From an uncultured Eubacteriales bacterium (GTDB lineage Bacteria > Bacillota > Clostridia > Oscillospirales > Oscillospiraceae): a stretch of DNA of 7,799 nucleotides. A program made the position numbers and the translations under genes. Location: contig URPD01000066.1 of assembly GCA_900549645.1 (NCBI GenBank), positions 1 through 7,799 on the forward strand, written 5' to 3'. The notes beneath the pieces were generated by a model. The model did not search any database, was not told the DNA's origin, and saw only the letters and a program-made list of their open reading frames with translations. Of the stretch, positions 1-5,650 are shown piece after piece (the first letter of the stretch is position 1; the number at the start of each line of letters is the position of its first letter).

Positions 1-1
1 G

Positions 2-139
2 AAGAAGGAGATTGCAGAGTGCAGCTTTTGCCGCGAGGCGGAAGCGGAACGGTGCGAGCTTCTTCTGACGAGATGGAAAGACGCACTGTCAGGCGTGTCT
101 GCCACTGCTAACCGATACTATACAAAAAAGATACATTAA
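2..139 (+). CDS. C-terminal fragment of an unidentified protein
   Basis: An open frame enters from the left edge and ends at a TAA at 137-139, giving 45 residues of a protein whose start lies outside the window. The tail is rich in charged residues, has three cysteines (C7, C10 and C18 of the visible part, the first two as CSFC) and ends in a basic stretch, YYTKKIH. The composition looks like a real protein and the strand matches the next gene, 63 bases downstream, so the two could be co-transcribed. I do not recognise the family and assign no function. The other two plus-strand frames give less protein-like sequence, but with so few codons this remains a moderate call. Confidence 0.45.
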   Translation, partial: KKEIAECSFCREAEAERCELLLTRWKDALSGVSATANRYYTKKIH

Positions 140-140
140 A

Positions 141-172
141 TTGACCGGAACTATGCACACGCGGGATATCAT
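141..172 (+). promoter_or_regulatory. weak candidate promoter for the VanY-like gene
   Basis: A TTGACC box at 141-146 (5 of 6 to the -35 consensus) stands just after the upstream stop codon. The -10 is poor: GATATC at 165-170 with an 18-base spacer, or TATCAT at 167-172 with a 20-base spacer. Neither is convincing. The gene may instead be read through from upstream. Confidence 0.25.
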
Positions 173-204
173 GGGCACATCACAGCGAAAGGAAGCCATG
201 ATAT
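166..204 (+). promoter_or_regulatory. inverted repeat spanning the RBS and start codon
   Basis: ATATCATGG at 166-174 is perfectly complementary to CCATGATAT at 196-204. The 21-base loop holds the AAAGGAAG ribosome binding site (188-195), and the right arm includes the first two bases of the ATG at 203. If the RNA folds this way, the start codon is partly buried, which could damp translation. The stem is only 9 bp and AT-rich, so chance is possible. Confidence 0.3.
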
Positions 205-934
205 GGAAGCATGTGACGCTATTTATTATCCTATGAAAAACAAGAAATCAAATACGGCGCTGAAAAGAAGAAAACGCCGCAGGCTCGGCGCGTTTATATT
301 CGTAGCAGTGCTGCTGGCGCTGGCCGTCGCTGCGGTGCGGATATACAATATGAATAAGCCCAGCCGCGATGCGGAGCTGCTGACGCTTGTGAACCCGTGG
401 AACACCATCCCCGACGGCTACGAGCCGCAGCTGTGCACACTGTCGGACGGGCAGCAGATAGACCGACGCTGCTACGACGATCTGATGCGGATGCTCGACG
501 ACTGCCGCGCGGCGGGCAACTCCCCGTACATATGCTCCGCCTACCGCACATGGGACAAGCAGCAGGCGCTGTTTGACAACAAGATTCAGCGGCTTGAAAA
601 CGAGGGCATGGACGCCGACACCGCGCGGGTCGAGGCGGCGAAGGTCGTCGCCGTGCCGGGGACGAGCGAGCATCAGCTCGGCCTTGCGCTCGATATAATC
701 GACACCGGCTATACGAACCTTGACGAGGGGCAGGAGGACACCGCCACACAGCAGTGGCTCATGGCGCACTGCTGGGACTACGGCTTCATCCTGCGCTACC
801 CCAACGGTACGACGGACATCACTGGCATCATCTATGAGCCGTGGCACTACCGCTATGTAGGCCGCACCGCCTCCGCGCAGATACACGAGCTGGGCGTGAC
901 CTTTGAGGAATACATCGACATGTTTTATAAGTAA
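203..934 (+). CDS. membrane-anchored D-alanyl-D-alanine carboxypeptidase (VanY/peptidase M15B family)
   Basis: This 243-residue protein probably trims the terminal D-Ala from peptidoglycan stem peptides outside the membrane. A basic cytoplasmic stretch (KRRKRRR, 21-27) precedes one membrane segment at about 29-46, so it is an N-anchored extracytoplasmic enzyme. The M15B signature residues are visible: SAYR at 112-115, SEHQLGLALD at 155-164 giving zinc ligands H157 and D164, and EPWHYRYVG at 212-220 giving the catalytic Glu E212 and the third zinc ligand H215. The length is usual for VanY-like proteins. ATG203 is chosen because AAGGAAG lies seven bases upstream; the in-frame ATG at 233 (Met11) has no ribosome binding site. 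No VanS/VanR or other resistance genes are nearby, so this looks like a housekeeping cell-wall enzyme, not a vancomycin-resistance determinant. VanY family membership is secure; exact substrate preference is inferred. Confidence 0.9.
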   Translation: MEACDAIYYPMKNKKSNTALKRRKRRRLGAFIFVAVLLALAVAAVRIYNMNKPSRDAELLTLVNPWNTIPDGYEPQLCTLSDGQQIDRRCYDDLMRMLDDCRAAGNSPYICSAYRTWDKQQALFDNKIQRLENEGMDADTARVEAAKVVAVPGTSEHQLGLALDIIDTGYTNLDEGQEDTATQQWLMAHCWDYGFILRYPNGTTDITGIIYEPWHYRYVGRTASAQIHELGVTFEEYIDMFYK

Positions 935-947
935 TAAAAATATTTTC

Positions 948-980
948 AGGGCGAGGCTTCTCCGGCCTCGCCCTTTATTT
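948..980. terminator. bidirectional terminator between convergent genes
   Basis: GGGCGAGGC (949-957) and GCCTCGCCC (965-973) form a perfect 9-bp GC-rich stem with a 7-base loop; A948-T974 can add one pair. It is followed by TTTATTT on the plus strand and preceded by an AT-rich run, serving the minus strand. It lies between the stop of the carboxypeptidase gene (934) and that of the exporter (979), so it can end both transcripts. Confidence 0.85.
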
Positions 981-1857
981 ATACATCCATAACAGGATTT
1001 TCGTGTATCATTATGTGCTTTACCTCCTGATCGCGCTTCTCGACGGCGTTGTGTACTCTCTCGGCGATGGCGTGCGCTTCGAAAAGGCTTATCGAGCCGT
1101 CAACGCCGATCTCGGCGTCGATGTATATCTTGCTGCCGAATCTGCGGGTTTGCAGCTTATCCACGCGCCGTACGCCGTCCTGCTCCGCGATGAAGCTCCG
1201 CAGTGAAGCCTCATATTCCGGGCTGCATGCCGTGTCGAGCATCTTGTCGATGGAGTCCTTGAGAATGTCGTACGCCACCTTGAGGATGCACAGGCATATC
1301 GCAACGCAGGCAATCGGCTCCATGACCGGAACGCCGAGCATCGCGCCGCCGATGCCGATGAGCGAGCCGACGGACGAGAGCGCATCGGAGCGGTGGTGCC
1401 ATGCGTCGGCCATGAACGCGGAGGAGTTCAGCTTCTTCGCGTAGTGCCGCGTGTACCAGAACATGCCTTCCTTTGAGACTATCGACACGACCGCCGCCGC
1501 GAGCGCTATCGCCGACGGCACGGCGAGCTGTTCGTAGTGTCCGGCAGCTATCTGCGTCACGCCGTTGAGACCGATGCCGAAGCCGGTCGCCAGCAGTATC
1601 ATGCCGAGTATCATCGACGCGACGCATTCGAGCCGGTCGTGCCCGTAGGGGTGATCCTGATCCGGCGCTTTCTTCGAGATGCGTACGCCTATGTAGGCCA
1701 CAAGCGTCGCAAACACGTCCGACAGGGAATGTACGGCGTCGGACACCATGGCTCCGGAGTGCCCCGCGATACCGGCGTACAGCTTGAATACGACAAGCGC
1801 GATATTGCCCGCGATGCCGACGGTGGACAGGCGGTTTATGATTTTGGTTTCGTTCAT
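979..1857 (-). CDS. cation diffusion facilitator (CDF) family metal exporter
   Basis: This 292-residue inner-membrane protein should export a divalent metal cation by proton antiport. Six membrane segments fit roughly at 14-32, 37-58, 78-98, 113-132, 158-178 and 180-200, followed by the cytoplasmic dimerisation domain at about 212-286. The transport-site motifs are intact: SDAVHSLSD in TM2 (H43, D47) and ADAWHHRSD in TM5 (H154, D158). DHPYGHDRLE after TM2 is the family's conserved loop. The length is typical of FieF/CzcD-type exporters. The start at 1857 is supported by AAGGGAG eight bases upstream. The HxxxD/HxxxD pattern is usually associated with zinc-type CDFs, whereas the riboswitch-like leader upstream points to Co2+/Ni2+ (or Fe2+). 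The cargo is therefore open, and the name czcD would be a contextual guess. Confidence 0.93.
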   Translation of the reverse strand: MNETKIINRLSTVGIAGNIALVVFKLYAGIAGHSGAMVSDAVHSLSDVFATLVAYIGVRISKKAPDQDHPYGHDRLECVASMILGMILLATGFGIGLNGVTQIAAGHYEQLAVPSAIALAAAVVSIVSKEGMFWYTRHYAKKLNSSAFMADAWHHRSDALSSVGSLIGIGGAMLGVPVMEPIACVAICLCILKVAYDILKDSIDKMLDTACSPEYEASLRSFIAEQDGVRRVDKLQTRRFGSKIYIDAEIGVDGSISLFEAHAIAERVHNAVEKRDQEVKHIMIHENPVMDV

Positions 1858-1906
1858 TGAAATTGCTCCCTTCAGTATTTTTTATGCTGACCGGGGGAGT
1901 AGGTGC

Positions 1907-1954
1907 AAAAAAATGCAGTCTCTCCGGGGCATATTGTTGTCCCGCAAAGACTGC
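1907..1954 (-). terminator. intrinsic terminator (attenuator) in the exporter leader
   Basis: On the minus strand, bases 1954-1941 pair with 1928-1915 in a 14-position stem with one G-G mismatch and one G-U pair, closing a 12-base loop. An A and then seven uninterrupted Us (1913-1907) follow at once. It sits about 50 bases upstream of the exporter start and after its promoter, so it must be conditional or the gene would be poorly expressed. Its 5' arm contains the whole 3' strand of aptamer helix P4 plus the first three bases of the aptamer's GGGACA, making the two folds mutually exclusive. Confidence 0.85.
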
Positions 1955-2030
1955 TGATGCAGATCCTGCTGTCGCTCTTCGACGACCCGGCTTCCGCGGA
2001 CTGGCTGTCCGTCGCCTGCTCAGTGTATTA
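1931..2030 (-). ncRNA. NiCo (czcD) riboswitch aptamer
   Basis: The minus-strand leader of the CDF gene carries three junction segments that I recall from NiCo riboswitches: CTGAGCAGGC (2023-2014), AGCCGGG (1992-1986) and GGGACA (1943-1938). Between them lie three helices. P2 pairs CGGAC (2011-2007) with GTCCG (2001-1997). P3 pairs GTCGT (1986-1982) with GCGAC (1975-1971, one G-U). P4 pairs 1969-1959 with 1954-1944 around an ATCA loop, with two internal mismatches. P1 is weak here. The family binds Co2+/Ni2+ cooperatively, with later work reporting an Fe2+ response, and controls CDF-type exporters, which is the gene that follows. The family mechanism is an ON switch: bound metal holds P4 and the junction and prevents the overlapping terminator. 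The identification is from memory of the consensus; a covariance-model search was not run. Confidence 0.85.
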
Positions 2031-2068
2031 AGTTTGCCGCGATTAACTTTCGCTTATAACAGTTCGGT

Positions 2069-2097
2069 ATGATACCACGCTCCGCGCGCAAAGTCAA
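2069..2097 (-). promoter_or_regulatory. sigma-A-type promoter of the riboswitch/exporter transcript
   Basis: Read on the minus strand, TTGACT (2097-2092) and TATCAT (2074-2069) are separated by exactly 17 bases; each box matches consensus at 5 of 6 positions. Transcription would start near 2062, giving a leader of about 200 nt that contains the aptamer and terminator before the exporter start codon at 1857. Confidence 0.8.
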
Positions 2098-2129
2098 GAC
2101 GGGTTCACGGTAAATTCAAAAAATTACAG

Positions 2130-2158
2130 TTGCCCGCGCCGGCGCGGTGTAGTATTAT
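2130..2158 (+). promoter_or_regulatory. promoter of the DUF3810 operon with palindromic spacer
   Basis: TTGCCC (2130-2135, 4 of 6) and TATTAT (2153-2158, 5 of 6) are 17 bases apart. The -10 ends six bases before the ATG at 2165, so transcription would begin at or next to the start codon. A perfect 14-bp palindrome (2134-2147, CCGCGCCGGCGCGG) fills the spacer, where a repressor or MerR-type regulator could bind. Back-to-back with the exporter promoter on the other strand. Confidence 0.55.
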
Positions 2159-2164
2159 AAACGC

Positions 2165-3307
2165 ATGAATAAGACTGCCGAGAAAAAACGTCCGCCGCTG
2201 AGCGCGCTGTACAGGCTCAGCCCTGCCGGACATATAATTGCTGCCGTCAGCGCGGCGCTGATACTGCTGCACCTGCTGACGCGGGATAACCATGCGCTGA
2301 TGGTCTGGGTGTCGGAGCGCCTTGTGCGGCCTGTGCACCGCGCGCTCGCCGTGCTGAACGATCATCTGCCGTTTTCCGTCGCGGAGCTGCTTATCGGGCT
2401 GGCCGTGATTGCGGTTTTGGTTTACATAATATATACAATAATCAAGCTGATACGCTGCGGAGGACGGCTGAAGAGGCTGTACGCGGCGGTGATAAATCTG
2501 CTTGCGGCCGGGCTTGCGGTGTACGCGGGCTTCTGTATGCTCTGGGGAGTATATTATTACGGCAACGATTTTATGACCCGCAGCGGGCTGAAAAACGATA
2601 ATATCAGCGTGGAACAGCTCGAAACCGTGACGGAATATTTTGCCGCGCTTGTGAACGAATACTCCTCGCAGGTGCCGCGCGACGCGGACGGGAACTATGT
2701 TGCCGACCGTGACGCGATACTCCGCCGTTCGAACGAGGTGTACGCCAATGTCGAGGAGACTCTGCCCTGCCTCAGCGGCCCTGCCGTTCGGGCGAAGGGC
2801 GTGTATTTCTCGCGCGTTATGAGCTATACCGACTTTACGGGCTTCTTCTTCCCGTTTACGGCGGAGGCGAATGTAAATACCGACTTCCCGCCCGCGCTGT
2901 TCGCTTCTACCGTGGCGCACGAGCTGGCGCATCAGCGCGGCGTTGCGAAGGAGCAGGAGGCGAATTTCGCCGCGGTGCTTGCAAGCCTTGAATATGGCGA
3001 CGCGGAGTACTGCTACTCGGCCTGTATGCTGGCTTATACGCACCTCGGCAACGCCCTGTATTCGGCGGACTACGACGCGTGGAAGAGTATTTATCTTACG
3101 CTGAATGAGGACGTTCGGCGCGATTTTGCCGCAAATCGGGAATATTGGGCGCAGTTTGAGACGCCGGTGCAGAAGGTGTCGAACACCGTGTATGAGGGCT
3201 TTCTGCACAGCTACGACCAGACTATGGGGCTGAAAAGCTACGGCGCCTGTGTCGACCTTCTGGTGAATTACTATTACGAGCAGGCATCCGTTGCGCTTGA
3301 AAATTAA
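2165..3307 (+). CDS. DUF3810 family membrane protein, putative zinc metalloprotease
   Basis: This 380-residue protein has three predicted membrane segments, at about 22-38, 71-95 and 105-128, and then a long soluble domain. That domain carries HELAHQRG at 252-259, a clear HExxH zinc-protease motif (H252, E253, H256), with E265 in the following EANF a candidate third ligand. The motif and overall plan match DUF3810, a family with no established substrate. I infer a membrane-anchored metallopeptidase whose catalytic domain is probably outside the membrane; topology is not certain. There is no ribosome binding site before ATG2165 and the candidate promoter leaves almost no leader, so translation may be leaderless, or the true start may lie a little downstream. 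The next gene begins 24 bases after its stop on the same strand with a good ribosome binding site, so the two are probably one operon. Confidence 0.85.
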   Translation: MNKTAEKKRPPLSALYRLSPAGHIIAAVSAALILLHLLTRDNHALMVWVSERLVRPVHRALAVLNDHLPFSVAELLIGLAVIAVLVYIIYTIIKLIRCGGRLKRLYAAVINLLAAGLAVYAGFCMLWGVYYYGNDFMTRSGLKNDNISVEQLETVTEYFAALVNEYSSQVPRDADGNYVADRDAILRRSNEVYANVEETLPCLSGPAVRAKGVYFSRVMSYTDFTGFFFPFTAEANVNTDFPPALFASTVAHELAHQRGVAKEQEANFAAVLASLEYGDAEYCYSACMLAYTHLGNALYSADYDAWKSIYLTLNEDVRRDFAANREYWAQFETPVQKVSNTVYEGFLHSYDQTMGLKSYGACVDLLVNYYYEQASVALEN

Positions 3308-3331
3308 ACTTCTGGAAGGAGTTGAGAGATC

Positions 3332-3706
3332 ATGTCTGTTTTCGGTACGGCTGCCGGCATTGCGGCGCTTATAAGTCTGCTTGCGCTTTTGGTAAAGTAT
3401 CCGCTTCGCAGGCTCGGCCTGCACAAGCTGAACGCATTCTTCATGGAGCTGCACGAAGCCGCAAGCGGTTTGTTCTTCGCAGCCGCCATTGCGCATATGA
3501 TAAGCGGTCTTCGTGAGGCGCGTAAAAACCCGCTCGCCGCTCTGACCGGCCTTACTGCGTTTGCGGTAAGCACGGTTTTGATCGCGGCATGCCACATGAC
3601 CAAAGATGCGCAGAAGAAAATGCGCTGGCACCGGATATATTCCCTGATTCTAACCATCACCGCAGCCGGTCATGTGACCGCCGCGGCGGCTTTGAAGAAA
3701 AATTGA
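3332..3706 (+). CDS. small four-helix membrane protein, putative diheme cytochrome b
   Basis: This 124-residue, very hydrophobic protein has four likely membrane helices at about 3-22, 38-60, 66-88 and 98-120. Helix 2 has H41 and H55, and helix 4 has H100 and H114; both pairs are exactly 14 residues apart. This is the spacing by which b-type cytochromes and ferric-reductase-like domains hold two stacked hemes between two helices. Other histidines (H31, H88) sit near helix ends. I infer an integral-membrane electron carrier; no flavin or NADPH domain is present or adjacent, so its electron donor is unknown. GGAAGGAG ten bases before ATG3332 fixes the start. It lies 24 bases after the DUF3810 gene and probably shares its transcript. 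Family name not recognised with certainty; the heme role rests on the His pattern alone. Confidence 0.75.
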   Translation: MSVFGTAAGIAALISLLALLVKYPLRRLGLHKLNAFFMELHEAASGLFFAAAIAHMISGLREARKNPLAALTGLTAFAVSTVLIAACHMTKDAQKKMRWHRIYSLILTITAAGHVTAAAALKKN

Positions 3707-3725
3707 AGAAAAGCGCAATTTATGC

Positions 3726-3753
3726 TTGACAAATCGGATATTTCGGTTATAAT
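3726..3753 (+). promoter_or_regulatory. consensus promoter of the tRNA gene
   Basis: TTGACA (3726-3731) and TATAAT (3748-3753) are both perfect matches to the sigma-A consensus, 16 bases apart. Transcription should start near 3760, a few bases before the tRNA at 3767. This is the strongest promoter in the window, as expected for stable RNA. Confidence 0.9.
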
Positions 3754-3766
3754 AGCTCTTGCGTTT

Positions 3767-3840
3767 AGCGGGATTGTGTAAAGGTAGCACAGCGGACTCT
3801 GACTCCGTATGTGAGGGTTCGAATCCTTCTCCCGCTGCCA
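3767..3840 (+). tRNA. trnQ: tRNA-Gln(CUG)
   Basis: The full cloverleaf can be drawn. The acceptor stem pairs AGCGGGA (3767-3773) with TCCCGCT, followed by discriminator G and an encoded CCA (3838-3840). The D stem is GTG/CAC with a GG-containing loop. The anticodon stem GCGGA/TCCGT closes loop CTCTGAC with anticodon CTG at 3799-3801, which reads CAG (Gln). The T arm is GAGGG, TTCGAAT, CCTTC. It stands alone, not in a tRNA cluster, with its own promoter and terminator. Confidence 0.95.
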
Positions 3841-3842
3841 AG

Positions 3843-3882
3843 AAAAAAGTCTCTTTTGTAACATGACAAAAGAGACTTTTTT
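3843..3882. terminator. strong terminator after the tRNA gene
   Basis: GTCTCTTTTGT (3849-3859) and ACAAAAGAGAC (3866-3876) form a perfect 11-bp stem with a 6-base loop, flanked by A6 on the left and T6 on the right. The symmetry makes it usable on both strands. It begins two bases after the tRNA CCA and should insulate the bile salt hydrolase gene from the upstream transcripts. Confidence 0.93.
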
Positions 3883-3884
3883 CA

Positions 3885-4025
3885 ATAATATCCGTTCATA
3901 GTATCAGCTGACAAGCGTGTCTGCCCTTGTCAGCTGATACTAGCGGAGCGTGTGATATATCTGCGATATGATATCGCTCTTCGAGCGATGATATATGCCT
4001 GCGGCATATGGGGAACGGATATTAT
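3885..4025. repeat. 141-bp MITE-like palindromic element
   Basis: ATAATATCCGTTC (3885-3897) and GAACGGATATTAT (4013-4025) are perfect 13-bp terminal inverted repeats. Inside is a 17-bp perfect hairpin (3899-3915 with 3926-3942, 10-base loop), then three small hairpins, each with a 3-base loop: ATATC/GATAT (3957-3969, loop TGC), ATCGCTC/GAGCGAT (3973-3989, loop TTC) and ATATGCC/GGCATAT (3993-4009, loop TGC). There is no coding frame. A TA dinucleotide flanks the inner boundaries on both sides, as after insertion by a Tc1/mariner-IS630-type transposase, although the palindrome would also produce this. It is probably a non-autonomous mobile or dispersed repeat. It fills most of the 264-base gap between the tRNA and the next gene; whether it carries that gene's promoter is not clear. 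Confidence 0.7.
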
Positions 4026-4104
4026 ATCATAGTTGCAGTGCAAATATATCATGCGGCAACGCTGTATTGTATATTATTATGAAAAAACTTCAGGAGAAAT
4101 AAGT

Positions 4105-5073
4105 ATGTGCACAGCTGCAAGCTATAAGACAAAGGATTTTTATTTCGGACGTACGCTGGATTATGAGTTCTCGTACGGGGACGAGATCGTTGTCCTGCCG
4201 CGCGAATATCCGCTGAGCTTCCGTCACTGCGGCGCGCTCGACCGGCACTATGCGATTATCGGCATGGCCTACGTCGCCGGCAGCGCCCCGCTGTTTTACG
4301 ACGGAATGAACGAAAAGGGACTCGGCATGGCGGGGCTGAACTTCGTCGGAAACGCTCACTATTTCAAGCCTGTGCAGGGCTTCGATAACGTCGCGCAGTT
4401 CGAGTTCATCCCGTGGATACTCAGCCGCTGTGCTACCGTGCGCGAGGCGCGCGAGCTGCTCTCGCGCATCAATCTGACGGACGAGGCGTACAGCTCCCAA
4501 CTCCCGCCCGCGCAGCTGCACTGGATAATTGCTGACCGCGACGAGGCCATAACGGTGGAGTCCATGCGCGGCGGACTGAAAATTTTCGATAACCCCGTCG
4601 GCGTGCTGACGAACAATCCTCCGTTTGACCAGCAGATGCTGGCGCTGAGCAATTACATGAGCCTCAGCCCGAAGCAGCCGGAGAACCGCTGGGGTATCCC
4701 GCTTGAGACGTATAGCCGGGGCATGGGCGCGCTGGGGCTGCCGGGCGATCTGTCCTCGCAGTCGCGCTTCGTTCGAGTCGCATATACGAAGATGAATTCA
4801 AAGTCAGGCGACTCCGAGGAGGAGAGCGTCAGCCAGTTTTTCCACATCCTCGGCTCCGTAGACCAGCAGCGCGGCTGCTGCGAGGTTGCGGACGGCAAGT
4901 ATGAGATAACCATATACACCTCCTGCTGCAACGCCAGCCGCGGGATATATTATTACACCACCTATGACAATCACCAGATATGCGCGGTCGATATGCACCG
5001 GGAGAATCTGGACGGGGATGAGCTTTCGCGCTATGCGCTGCTGAAAAACGAAAGGATATTTTATCAGAACTGA
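4105..5073 (+). CDS. bsh: bile salt hydrolase / choloylglycine hydrolase (linear amide C-N hydrolase, Ntn family)
   Basis: This 322-residue cytoplasmic enzyme should hydrolyse the amide bond of glycine- or taurine-conjugated bile acids. The start matters: family members begin Met-Cys, and Cys2 becomes the N-terminal nucleophile once Met is removed. ATG4105 gives MCTAASYKTKD and has AGGAG eight bases upstream; the frame runs open 24 codons further to ATG4033, but that start would bury the nucleophile. The catalytic set of Gram-positive enzymes is complete at the expected numbers: C2, R16, D19, N79 (in GLNF), N171 (in LTNNP) and R221 (in SSQSRF). The length is normal for the family (about 315-330). 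There is no signal peptide. Penicillin V acylase activity is the main alternative, as the two subgroups share these residues; the overall sequence resembles bile salt hydrolases of gut Firmicutes. A GNAT gene follows after one base. Confidence 0.9.
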   Translation: MCTAASYKTKDFYFGRTLDYEFSYGDEIVVLPREYPLSFRHCGALDRHYAIIGMAYVAGSAPLFYDGMNEKGLGMAGLNFVGNAHYFKPVQGFDNVAQFEFIPWILSRCATVREARELLSRINLTDEAYSSQLPPAQLHWIIADRDEAITVESMRGGLKIFDNPVGVLTNNPPFDQQMLALSNYMSLSPKQPENRWGIPLETYSRGMGALGLPGDLSSQSRFVRVAYTKMNSKSGDSEEESVSQFFHILGSVDQQRGCCEVADGKYEITIYTSCCNASRGIYYYTTYDNHQICAVDMHRENLDGDELSRYALLKNERIFYQN

Positions 5074-5074
5074 T

Positions 5075-5641
5075 ATGGACACTGAAAACATCAAGATCCG
5101 CACCGCATGTCCTGAGGACGCGGCGCGCCTGCTGGAGATATACGCGTACTATGTTGAGAATACGGCGATAACCTTTGAATACACTGTCCCGACGTTGGAA
5201 GAGTTCAGACACCGCATCGAGCATACGCTGGAACGCTATCCATACCTCGTGATAGAGCGGAACGGGGTGATACAGGGCTACGCCTACGCGGGTGTATTCA
5301 AGGCGCGCGCCGCGTATGACTGGGCGTGTGAGATGTCGGTGTATATCGACCGCGCGGCGGAGCACTGCGGCCTCGGCGGGCGGATATACACGGCGCTGGA
5401 GGATGAACTGCGCCGGATGGGCATAACGAATTTGTACGCCTGCATAGCCTATCCCGTGCAGGAGGACGAATACCTCACCCGAAACAGTGCGGAATTTCAC
5501 GCGCACCTCGGCTATGCCACAGTGGGCGAGTTCCACGCCTGCGCGTATAAATTCGGCCGCTGGTACGATATGATCTGGATGGAGAAGATCATCGCTGAGC
5601 ATAACGCCGATCAGCCCGCGGTAAAGCGCTTCGGCGAATGA
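5075..5641 (+). CDS. GNAT family N-acetyltransferase, phosphinothricin acetyltransferase-like
   Basis: This 188-residue cytoplasmic enzyme probably transfers acetyl from acetyl-CoA to the amino group of a small molecule. Features of the Pat-type GNAT subgroup are visible: the N-terminal IRTACPEDAARLLEIY, TAITFEYTVPTLEEF at 30-44, GYAYAGVFKARAAYDW at 68-83, and the acetyl-CoA binding region EMSVYIDRAAEHCGLGG at 86-102, where HCGLGG replaces the usual Q/R-x-x-G-x-G/A. NSAEFHAHLGYATVG at 137-151 is the usual C-terminal stretch. The ATG comes one base after the bile salt hydrolase stop and has no well-placed ribosome binding site of its own, so translation is probably coupled. The true substrate is unknown; glufosinate-type resistance is only the family name. 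The pairing with a hydrolase that releases glycine or taurine is suggestive but unproven. Confidence 0.88.
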   Translation: MDTENIKIRTACPEDAARLLEIYAYYVENTAITFEYTVPTLEEFRHRIEHTLERYPYLVIERNGVIQGYAYAGVFKARAAYDWACEMSVYIDRAAEHCGLGGRIYTALEDELRRMGITNLYACIAYPVQEDEYLTRNSAEFHAHLGYATVGEFHACAYKFGRWYDMIWMEKIIAEHNADQPAVKRFGE

Positions 5642-5650
5642 CCGCAAAGA

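Noticed and set aside
203..934. Vancomycin-resistance determinant
   Set aside because: Only a VanY-like carboxypeptidase is present. No ligase, VanH, VanX or two-component system is nearby, and such proteins are common in sensitive Clostridia.
2105..3631. 508-codon open frame on the minus strand
   Set aside because: It lies opposite the DUF3810 and small cytochrome-like genes, which have recognisable motifs. Its translation is low-complexity and rich in Arg/His/Val, as expected of a shadow frame in GC-rich coding DNA.
3650..3885. Two minus-strand frames (63 and 71 codons) over the tRNA gene, one containing GEGFEPSH
   Set aside because: They are antisense translations of tRNA-Gln and its terminator. 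GEGFEPSH-type peptides are a known spurious product of reading tRNA genes backwards.
3899..4009. CRISPR array
   Set aside because: The hairpins differ in sequence and lack equal-length repeats and spacers; the layout is palindromic, not direct-repeat.
4033..4104. Upstream extension of the bile salt hydrolase frame to ATG4033
   Set aside because: The enzyme needs Cys at position 2 after the initiator Met. ATG4105 supplies it with a good AGGAG site; the upstream ATG does not.
4829..5647. 272-codon minus-strand frame opposite the bsh and GNAT genes
   Set aside because: No domain is recognisable and both plus-strand genes have full motif sets, so this is a shadow frame.
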